From JBGTSJ01 sp041940305 (GTDB lineage: Bacteria; Planctomycetota; Planctomycetia; Planctomycetales; Planctomycetaceae), in NCBI GenBank assembly GCA_041940305.1, contig JBGTSJ010000045.1, positions 1-19,672 on the forward strand: a stretch of DNA of 19,672 nt. Direction: 5' to 3'. The notes beneath the pieces are model-generated. The model did not search any database and had not been told where the DNA came from. It worked only from the letters and a program-made list of their open reading frames with translations. Position numbers and translations under genes: made by a program. Numbering within the stretch: the stretch's first letter is position 1; each line of letters starts with the position of its first letter. Positions 14,272-19,672 of this stretch are shown one piece after another.

Positions 14272-15480
14272 TCAAGCCCCGAACTTGTCGAGGCGCCCCG
14301 CGTGGGCCAGGGCCAGCGGCATGAGGTACTTCGCCTCGAACTGACCCAGACTCCCCATACGGCACTGCCGCTCCCCGAATCCGTCGCTGCCGTCGAAGCG
14401 GCAGTTCTCCGCAGCCAGCAGCGTGGGTACCGCGTGCCAGCTGTGCGAACGCATCTTGCTGGGGGTGCTGTGGTCCCCGGTCACGATCAGCACGTCCGGC
14501 TGGAGGGCCGTGATGCGGGGAATCGCGGCATCCAGTTCCTCGGTCCGCTTCACCTTCGCTTCGAAGTTGCCGTCCTCGCCGGTGGAGTCGGTGTACTTGA
14601 AATGCACGAAGAAGAAATCGTAGTCCTGCCAGGCCGCCTCCAGCCGGCCGCATTGATCGTCCAGCGTCTGCCCCGCGTCGAGCACCTGCATGCTGACGAG
14701 TCGCGCGAGCCCGCGATACATGGGGTACACGGCGATTGCGCCCGCCCGCAGTCCGTACACTTCCTCAAATGTCGGAATCGCCGGCCGCTTGTCGATGCCG
14801 CGCATCGTGAGAAAGTTCGCCGGTGCATCGCCGCGAAGCACATCCCGCGCCTGCTTGAGGAATTCTCGCGCGACGTCGGCCGTCTTCTGGGAGTCCTGGC
14901 TGCGCGCGACGGGGGCCAGTGGCGGCACGCCCGTCTGCTGCGGATCGGTGTCGTCGACGTCGCCGCCGAGCCCCTTGCCGCGGAACACGACGACCATCCG
15001 GTATTCCTTCACGTGCCGGACGAAGACCTCGACTCCGGGGATCTTGATCCCGTCGAGCTTCTCACAGAGTGGCGCGCCGACGTCCGACGAAATCCGGCCG
15101 GCGCGGCGATCGGAGATGTTGCCGGCGTCGTCGAGCGTGCAGAAGTTGCCGCGAATCGCCACATCATCCGGCCCCAGTTCGAAGTCGATGCCCAGCGCCT
15201 CCAAAACGCCGCGGCCAATCTGATACTGCAGCGGGTCATAACCGAACAGCCCCAGGTGCCCCGGCCCGCTCCCCGGCGTGATCCCCGGCAACACCGGGAT
15301 GCTGGATCCCAGCGACGCCCGGGCCGCGAGCGCGTCCAGATTCGGGGTTTTCGCGGTCTCCAACTCCGTCTTGCCGCCGGGCTGCAGCGGCAGTCCGCCC
15401 AGTCCGTCCGCGACCAGCATGACGATCTTCGTATCGTTCTTGTTCTGAAGCTTCCGCGTGAGTTCGTGAAGATCGGGCAT
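14272..15480 (-). CDS. apgM: 2,3-bisphosphoglycerate-independent phosphoglycerate mutase (archaeal type)
   Basis: The product is 402 aa, normal for the ApgM branch of the alkaline-phosphatase superfamily, which interconverts 3- and 2-phosphoglycerate with two metal ions. Visible are the metal Asp in IVMLVADGLGG (D25), KTPNLDALA, the nucleophile region LPGITPGSGPGHLGLFGYDP (Ser about 71), FELGPDDVAIRGNFCTLD, and the C-terminal metal site VTGDHSTPS...HSWHAVPTLL. I place the start at ATG 15480 (MPDLHELTRK). The frame stays open a further 42 codons upstream to 15606, but those codons are short-word repeat DNA giving a meaningless SAISHRPSAISQPSA stretch. It is 126 bases downstream of the Ppx/GppA gene and in the same direction as the ROK kinase, a plausible sugar-to-glycolysis operon. 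Confidence 0.93.
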   Translation of the reverse strand: MPDLHELTRKLQNKNDTKIVMLVADGLGGLPLQPGGKTELETAKTPNLDALAARASLGSSIPVLPGITPGSGPGHLGLFGYDPLQYQIGRGVLEALGIDFELGPDDVAIRGNFCTLDDAGNISDRRAGRISSDVGAPLCEKLDGIKIPGVEVFVRHVKEYRMVVVFRGKGLGGDVDDTDPQQTGVPPLAPVARSQDSQKTADVAREFLKQARDVLRGDAPANFLTMRGIDKRPAIPTFEEVYGLRAGAIAVYPMYRGLARLVSMQVLDAGQTLDDQCGRLEAAWQDYDFFFVHFKYTDSTGEDGNFEAKVKRTEELDAAIPRITALQPDVLIVTGDHSTPSKMRSHSWHAVPTLLAAENCRFDGSDGFGERQCRMGSLGQFEAKYLMPLALAHAGRLDKFGA

Positions 15481-15602
15481 GGCTGATGGCTGGCTGATGG
15501 CTGATGGTCGATGGCTGATGGCAGATAGCGGATAGCGGATAGCTGACGGCGATTGCCAACGGCCGGTTAACGACCGAGCAATCCCCGTGCATCCGCCATC
15601 CG
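15481..15602. repeat. Degenerate ATGGCTG/GATAGCG short-word repeat with inverted ends
   Basis: On the plus strand, about eight loosely repeated units of 7-8 bases (GATGGCTG, GATAGCG) run from 15481 to about 15545. Inverted counterparts (CATCCGCCATCCGCCAT) lie at about 15590-15606. It fills the gap between the stop of ppx and the start of apgM and extends the open frame of apgM without a stop. There are no spacers of constant length, so it is not a CRISPR array. Confidence 0.65.
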
Positions 15603-15606
15603 CCAT

Positions 15607-17226
15607 TCACAACTGCGAACTCGGTCCCTTTGTTTCCACGCGTCCCTGCGTACGCAGCAGCACCTGGATTCCGTAGATTTCCTCGAACAGCGCCCGCCCC
15701 TGCCGCAACGCGAGTTGCTCGACGGACAGGTCCTCCACGTGCGGGACGGTGATGATCAGCCGCGAACGGTCTCGCGTGCAGGAAATGTCCCGCACGCGCT
15801 GGCTGCGTGAGGCATCGAGAGCAATCGCGATCCGCAGGATGGCGGCGAGTTTGGCGACCGTCACGCGGCGGTCGCGGTCGAGTGTGTTGAATCCGAGGTG
15901 CGTCGGCTTCGGCGACGCGCGCCGATGATAGCGGGCGATCAGCGCCACCAGCAGCACGTCCCCCGGACTCATGCCGAACAGGTCGCTGTTCTGGATCAGA
16001 TACATCGAGTGCTTGTGCAGGCTCGTGTGGCTGACAAACGCCCCAATCTCGTGCAGCAACGCAGCGACGTACAGGATCAACTCGCTCCGCGCGTCGAGTC
16101 CATGCTCCTCCCGCAGCGCCGAAAACAACGCCCGGCTGAGGTCCGCCACATGCAGGGCGTGCGGCTCGTCGAACTGGTACTTGCGACCCAGTTCGAGGGC
16201 GGACCGAATGATCTGGTTCCGAAAATCCTCGGTCCAGATCGTCTGGTCCCCCATTTCTCTCATCAGCCCGTCTCGCAGGTTCGCCACCGAGACGGCCACC
16301 TCCTCGAGACTCAGGATCTGTGCGAGGCGCAGGTAGATCAGCAGCGCCGGCCCCAGGGTCTCCGCTTCGGGGAGCGTCAGGTTATAACGTCGGACTACGG
16401 CCTCTTCGGAGAGCGCCAGCACGCTGTCCGCCAGACGGCTGAGGCGATGCACGGGGATAATCGCCAGCGTGTCCGGCTCCCAGTCCGAGAGCACCTGCCG
16501 GGCGGCGAACCGCATGTCGCCCCCGAGCGTGAGCAGTTCGACTCGCTGATCCGGCGGCACGTGCTGCAGCAGGTCATCCAGCGCCTGCTGAATCTCCAGT
16601 TCCATGATCTCCCGCAGCCGTGAATGTGATGCTCTCAGCCCCTGCAGCGTCTGCCGCAGGCGCAGCGAACCGAGCCGATACGAATGCGAGTACTTGACGT
16701 TGCCCCGTTCGACGACGAGCAACTCCGTGCTCCCTCCCCCCACCTCGCAGATGATCGTCGTCGCCTCGGCAAACCGCGACTCCGCCGCCAGCAGCGGCTG
16801 GATGCTGCGGTACGTGACGCGGTGCACTTCCGCCTCATCCATCGGCTGCACGTTCAGCCCGGTGGCGATGTAGATCCGGTCCACAAATGCCAGTTGATTC
16901 AGGGCCTCGCGCACCGCGCTCGTGGCGACCACGCGCACCTGGTCCGCGTGCCGGATGCCGTACTCCTCCAGTTTGCGCCGGTAGGCCCGCAGCACGCGTG
17001 CACAGTCCTCGATGGTCTGCTTGCCGATCTCCCCTTTCGTAAACGTGTCCTTCCCCAGGCTGACTCCCTGCGAGAGCGTTTCCAGCGTGCGCACGCGGCC
17101 GCTCGCATCAACCTCCGCAATCGCCATCCGGATCGAAGTCGTGCCGACGTCGATCACCGCCACCGGCCGCGGCGCAGCAGCCGCGGTCGTCGTCGATGAT
17201 TCATGCGTCAGCACCGCTTCCGACAC
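15607..17226 (-). CDS. Ppx/GppA family phosphatase with C-terminal HD domain
   Basis: The product is 539 aa from GTG 17226, chosen because AAAGGGAAG lies just upstream; another GTG at 17265 would add 13 residues. The family hydrolyses polyphosphate or pppGpp in the cytoplasm. The actin-like ATPase fold is shown by VAVIDVGTTSIRM (first phosphate loop), VVATSAVREA and IICEVGGGSTELLVV (second phosphate loop). The usual SGxEEA catalytic segment reads QPMDEAEVHRVTY here, keeping the acidic residues but losing Ser-Gly. The C-terminal half has HD-type histidines: HALHVADLS, LLHEIG (Glu in place of the classic Asp), SHTSLHKHS and IARYHRRA. Between this and the upstream ROK kinase there are only about 20-60 bases. 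Polyphosphatase versus pppGpp phosphatase cannot be decided. Confidence 0.9.
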   Translation of the reverse strand: MSEAVLTHESSTTTAAAAPRPVAVIDVGTTSIRMAIAEVDASGRVRTLETLSQGVSLGKDTFTKGEIGKQTIEDCARVLRAYRRKLEEYGIRHADQVRVVATSAVREALNQLAFVDRIYIATGLNVQPMDEAEVHRVTYRSIQPLLAAESRFAEATTIICEVGGGSTELLVVERGNVKYSHSYRLGSLRLRQTLQGLRASHSRLREIMELEIQQALDDLLQHVPPDQRVELLTLGGDMRFAARQVLSDWEPDTLAIIPVHRLSRLADSVLALSEEAVVRRYNLTLPEAETLGPALLIYLRLAQILSLEEVAVSVANLRDGLMREMGDQTIWTEDFRNQIIRSALELGRKYQFDEPHALHVADLSRALFSALREEHGLDARSELILYVAALLHEIGAFVSHTSLHKHSMYLIQNSDLFGMSPGDVLLVALIARYHRRASPKPTHLGFNTLDRDRRVTVAKLAAILRIAIALDASRSQRVRDISCTRDRSRLIITVPHVEDLSVEQLALRQGRALFEEIYGIQVLLRTQGRVETKGPSSQL

Positions 17227-17285
17227 AAACTTCCCTTTCCGAATCCGGCTTCTGAAGCGAGCCACTTGATCTCGCCGGTCTGCAC

Positions 17286-18287
17286 CTATGCGCTCGCGAC
17301 AATTGCGTCCGCTAGTTTGTGCTTCGCCCAGGCCGCCGCGCCCAGCGCCACCGCGTCATCCTCCAACTCCGACGCCTCCACCCGAAACGTATCTTTGAAC
17401 GCCGCCATCACCCGTTTCCGTGCCGCCTTCCCGACCTGTTCGATGAACAGGTCCGGCATGGCTTCCACCAGTCCCCCGCCCAGTACGATCACGTCGGGAC
17501 TGAGGATGTGAATCACCGTGGCCACCGAAATCCCGATGTGCCGCGCCGCTTCCTTGATGATCTCCCGCACCACCTTGTCGTCGGCGCCGATCGCCTCAGC
17601 CAGAGCGCCGCTGCGGATCTCGGCCAAGTCAGTTCCCGCGATTTCCTTCAGTTTCGGCGCCTCGCCACGATACACGGCCCGCGCCGCATTGGCCGCAATC
17701 GCCAGCCGGCTGGCCAGCGACTCCAGGCATCCCCGCCGCCCGCACCCGCACAGCGGACCGTCCGGCATCACCTGAGTGTGGCCGATCTCCATGCACGTCG
17801 TGTGACTGCCATGCAGGATTTCCCCCTTGTAGATGCAGCCGCCTCCGATGCCCGTTCCCGGAAACACACCCACGGCGCAGCGCACACCCTGCGCCGCGCC
17901 GAAGCAGTACTCGGCATACAGTCCGGCATCCACGTCGTTCAGAACCCGCACGTCGCAACCAAACTCCTCCTGCAGTCGTTCCCCGACCGGGACTTCGGTC
18001 CAGTTCAGGTTCGGCGGATTCAACAGCACGCCTTTGGCCATGTCCACGGGCCCCGGACAGCCAATGCCGATTCCGGCGAGCCGTTCCTGCTCTATGTTCG
18101 CGTTGGCGAGCGCCGCGCGGATCGTCTCGATGATGCGATCCAGCCCGCTCTCCGTTGGCGAGGAGGCCTTCGTCTTGCGCCGGTCGCGCCCCAGGAGCTT
18201 TAAACTCCCGTCATACACCTGGGCCAGCATCTTGGTGCCCCCCAGGTCGAATCCCAGCCAGCAATCACCGTCGCGCACGCTGCTCAT
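17286..18287 (-). CDS. ROK-family sugar kinase (glucokinase-like)
   Basis: The product is 333 aa. ATG 18287 has a near-perfect AAGGAGA ribosome site four bases upstream. ROK kinases phosphorylate hexoses such as glucose or N-acetylated amino sugars with ATP. Motifs: LGFDLGGTKM (ATP loop, 11-20), GIGCPGPVD, NDVDAG with catalytic Asp near 118, GTGIGGGCIYKG, and the zinc site made of H170 (EIGH) with C180, C182 and C187 in CGCGRRGCLES. The E-x-GH site is consistent with glucose-type substrates, but ManNAc or allose kinases share it. There is no N-terminal DNA-binding domain, so it is a kinase and not a ROK repressor. It is first in a minus-strand block with the Ppx/GppA gene and apgM. Confidence 0.93.
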   Translation of the reverse strand: MSSVRDGDCWLGFDLGGTKMLAQVYDGSLKLLGRDRRKTKASSPTESGLDRIIETIRAALANANIEQERLAGIGIGCPGPVDMAKGVLLNPPNLNWTEVPVGERLQEEFGCDVRVLNDVDAGLYAEYCFGAAQGVRCAVGVFPGTGIGGGCIYKGEILHGSHTTCMEIGHTQVMPDGPLCGCGRRGCLESLASRLAIAANAARAVYRGEAPKLKEIAGTDLAEIRSGALAEAIGADDKVVREIIKEAARHIGISVATVIHILSPDVIVLGGGLVEAMPDLFIEQVGKAARKRVMAAFKDTFRVEASELEDDAVALGAAAWAKHKLADAIVASA

Positions 18288-18316
18288 CAGATCTCCTTAC
18301 ATCCGCGGACAGGATA

Positions 18317-18352
18317 CTCAATCCCACGCTCGAGAACAGGCATCGGATTGAG
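18317..18352. promoter_or_regulatory. Inverted repeat CTCAATCC / GGATTGAG upstream of ROK kinase
   Basis: CTCAATCC (18317-18324) and GGATTGAG (18345-18352) are exact reverse complements 20 bases apart. They start 30 bases upstream of the ROK start codon, inside its expected leader or promoter. The element could be an operator or a leader hairpin; it overlaps one of the ACAGGCAT sites listed separately. Confidence 0.3.
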
Positions 18353-18410
18353 AGGCCGGTTCGCAGGTGTTTGGCTTGAAGGAGTATGCCTGTCGTCTAA
18401 CAATAGGCAT
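18336..18410. promoter_or_regulatory. Three ACAGGCAT-like half-sites between divergent genes
   Basis: ACAGGCAT occurs at 18336-18343 and as its exact reverse complement ATGCCTGT at 18386-18393. A 7/8 variant, ATAGGCAT, follows at 18403-18410. All three lie in the 182-base gap between the divergent ROK kinase and cytochrome c peroxidase genes, and the last two form an inverted pair. This is consistent with a shared regulator binding site; no regulator gene is in the window. Confidence 0.35.
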
Positions 18411-18469
18411 GCGGCTGATATCCCGGCCGTCCCCGCAGATCGTCCCGCCCTGAAGTGTTGAGGATCCCG

Positions 18470-19432
18470 ATGCGTAGTTTTCCCGTCTCCTTCTTGCCGC
18501 GGCTTCCATATCTGGTGGCAATTCTGCTGGTTGCCGCCGGTGCCGCCATTCAAGCTCAGGACGAGGCTCCGCTCGGCCTGCCCCGCGTGAAGCACCCCAA
18601 AGACAATCCCTCGACTCCGGAAAAGATCGCGCTCGGCAAGCAACTGTACTTCGACCCCCGCCTGTCGCTCGACAATACGGTCTCCTGCGCGACCTGCCAC
18701 GACCCGCAGAAGGGCTGGAGCAACGGCGAGGCGGTCGCCACCGGCGTAGGAGGCCTCAAAGGTGGACGCAGTTCACCCACCATCATCAACTCCGCCTACG
18801 GACGCATGCAGTTTTGGGACGGCCGCGCGAAAGACCTGGAAGAGCAGGCGCTCGGTCCCATCCAGAATCCCATCGAAATGACCATGTCGCTCGACAAGGT
18901 CGTGGAGCGGCTCAACCAGATTCCCGGCTATAAGCAGCAGTTTCAGGATATCTTCGGAACCGACGTGACGTCCGAAGGCATCGCATACGCCATCGCCGCC
19001 TACGAACGCACCGTTCTCTCCGGCGATGCTCCCTACGATCGCTTCAAGGCCGGCGACGAGTCGGCTCTCTCAGAGTCCGCCCAGCGTGGCCTCGCCCTTT
19101 TCAACGGCAAAGCGCAGTGCAGTTCCTGCCACAGCGGCCCCAACTTCACCGACAACGCCTTCCACAATGTCGGCGTCGGGATGGACGCCGCGGAACCGGA
19201 TGCCGGCGTGCGCGAGGGGGATGCGTTCACCGGTGACCTGTGCCGCCGCCTGATCGCCGACGATCCGCCCCAGAGCGTGATCGATGCCGCCGCGGCGCTG
19301 TTCACCGACCAGTGGCAAGCCCCGGATCAGCTGCGCCAGGTGGTCGAGGCCTTCAAGCTGTCGCAGCAGCCCACGGCACAGCGCGCGCCCACCCTGCCCC
19401 GCAGCCGCGAGCCCGCGTTGCTGTCTGGATAA
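18470..19432 (+). CDS. Di-haem cytochrome c peroxidase (MauG/CcpA family), 3' end replaced by foreign sequence
   Basis: ATG 18470 has GAGGA five bases upstream. A signal peptide (about residues 1-29) directs export. The first ~245 residues are a clear CCP/MauG protein: KHPKDNPSTPEKIALGKQLY, FDPRLSLDNTVSCATCH (first haem site CATCH, 73-77), GGLKGGRSSPTIINSAYG, FWDGRAKDLEEQALGPI, IAYAIAAYERTVLSG and CSSCHSGPNFTDNAFHNVG (second haem site, 217-221). Such proteins reduce peroxide or oxidise protein substrates in the periplasm. After NVGVGMDAAEPDAG the expected continuation (GRF..T....RGAFKTPTLRNV and the region holding a haem ligand) is missing. From about 19205 the frame instead gives DLCRRLIADDPPQSVIDAAA and APDQLRQVVEAF, which look like the C-terminal end of a DUF1800 protein, and stops at 19432. 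I believe the true gene continued differently. Confidence 0.85.
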   Translation: MRSFPVSFLPRLPYLVAILLVAAGAAIQAQDEAPLGLPRVKHPKDNPSTPEKIALGKQLYFDPRLSLDNTVSCATCHDPQKGWSNGEAVATGVGGLKGGRSSPTIINSAYGRMQFWDGRAKDLEEQALGPIQNPIEMTMSLDKVVERLNQIPGYKQQFQDIFGTDVTSEGIAYAIAAYERTVLSGDAPYDRFKAGDESALSESAQRGLALFNGKAQCSSCHSGPNFTDNAFHNVGVGMDAAEPDAGVREGDAFTGDLCRRLIADDPPQSVIDAAAALFTDQWQAPDQLRQVVEAFKLSQQPTAQRAPTLPRSREPALLSG

Positions 19433-19515
19433 AAAAAGAGCGGCCAGCGCTTGCCGGCACAAGGTTTCAGCCGCAAAAAGCCCTGAAACCCTTGCCAGAC
19501 AAGCGCCAACCGCTC
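19431..19515 (-). terminator. Long imperfect hairpin with T7 on the minus strand
   Basis: Arms 19438-19470 and 19483-19515 are 33 bases each and about three-quarters complementary. The outer GAGCGG and GCGCTTG blocks and the inner GGTTTCAG block pair exactly around a 12-base loop. On the minus strand the stem is followed directly by seven T (19437-19431), a good intrinsic-terminator shape. It overlaps the stop of the plus-strand frame by two bases. Confidence 0.55.
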
Positions 19516-19540
19516 ACGGAATTGATAACCCCAGCCACCG

Positions 19541-19561
19541 GCCACGCCGCGTGGCTTTTTT
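19541..19561 (+). terminator. GC-rich hairpin with T6 (intrinsic terminator)
   Basis: GCCACGC (19541-19547) and GCGTGGC (19549-19555) are exact reverse complements followed by TTTTTT (19556-19561). In practice a 5-6 bp stem with a short loop would form. This is a textbook plus-strand terminator shape, located 109 bases after the stop of the chimeric frame and inside the probably foreign segment. Confidence 0.6.
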
Positions 19562-19672
19562 AACGCCACGCTCCTGGCCGCAGCTGTCCGGCCAGGCGCG
19601 GCACTAGAGCACTGGACAGCGGCACCCGCATGGGGCCTGGCCGCTGCGGCCATGGCGCGGCGGGGTGTGGCC

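Larger units (their letters stand above)
19205..19672. other. Probable foreign/chimeric contig end (proteobacterial in style)
   Basis: From about 19205 the protein similarity switches from cytochrome c peroxidase to a DUF1800-like tail. From 19433 on there is no coding sequence, only closely packed hairpins. The words CCAGCGCTTG / CAAGCGCCAACCGCT beside an A-tract, and the GC-skewed sequence after 19560, resemble intergenic repeats of Comamonadaceae (Betaproteobacteria) as I remember them. None of the planctomycete repeat words appear. The junction is placed only by protein motif loss; a second junction near 19360 is possible because the last ~25 residues before the stop fit neither family. 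Confidence 0.6.

Noticed and set aside
14302..15486. 394-codon plus-strand frame across apgM
   Set aside because: Antisense to a well-conserved enzyme; composition dominated by R, A, V, H with no domain.
15481..15602. CRISPR-like array in the ATGGCTG repeat
   Set aside because: Units are 7-8 bases, degenerate and without spacers, and there are no cas genes.
17286..18287. ROK-family transcriptional repressor
   Set aside because: The protein begins at the kinase ATP loop within 20 residues and lacks an N-terminal helix-turn-helix.
19438..19515. Integron attC site
   Set aside because: The arms lack the RYYYAAC/GTTRRRY core sites, and no integrase or cassette structure is present.
19327..19653. 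108-codon minus-strand open frame at the contig end
   Set aside because: It runs through two terminator-like hairpins and gives a low-complexity product.

Overview
The window looks like a fragment of a planctomycete (Planctomycetota) genome. It is GC-rich and densely coded. It carries two DUF1559 proteins with pilin-type N-termini, small lipoproteins with a carboxypeptidase-regulatory-like fold, TPR membrane proteins, a DUF6807 (PmoA-type) protein, a Tat-exported sugar isomerase-like TIM barrel, and several short-word intergenic repeats that I associate with this phylum. I cannot place it below phylum. The last ~450 bases do not fit and look like a different genome (see below).

Left part (1-3480): the 3' two-fifths of carB (carbamoyl-phosphate synthase large subunit, arginine/pyrimidine synthesis) runs off the left edge and carries an in-frame repeat insertion of about 38 codons. 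It is followed by a small helical protein of unknown function whose stop overlaps the start of a DegT/AHBA-type PLP aminotransferase, then a WCGDC thioredoxin-like protein and a perfect 14-bp inverted repeat.

Middle-left (3518-6735): three co-directional exported proteins, DUF6807/PmoA-like with an inserted SH3-like segment, SMP-30/gluconolactonase-like, and a Tat-exported sugar-phosphate-isomerase-like TIM barrel. Together they suggest a periplasmic sugar or sugar-acid handling module; the substrate is not evident.

Centre (6974-13109): two paralogous cassettes, each with a DUF1559 pilin-like protein, a small lipoprotein and a membrane-anchored TPR protein. In the first the TPR gene is inverted; in the second all three genes are co-directional. 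In both, a strong hairpin sits between the DUF1559 and lipoprotein genes. This is the best candidate for an under-described system in the window.

Right (13143-18287, all minus strand): a ROK-family sugar kinase, a Ppx/GppA phosphatase with an HD domain, and a cofactor-independent phosphoglycerate mutase (apgM) form a probable operon of sugar and phosphate energy metabolism. Downstream, past a ~174-bp palindromic element, lies a four-helix membrane protein with a bacterial PH-like tail.

End (18470-19672): a di-haem cytochrome c peroxidase (MauG/CcpA family) diverges from the ROK gene. Its reading frame departs from the family at about 19205 and continues into a DUF1800-like C-terminal fragment, then into noncoding DNA with hairpins of a style I associate with Comamonadaceae. 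I read this end as a probable assembly chimera. No rRNA, tRNA, CRISPR array, insertion sequence or replication origin was seen.
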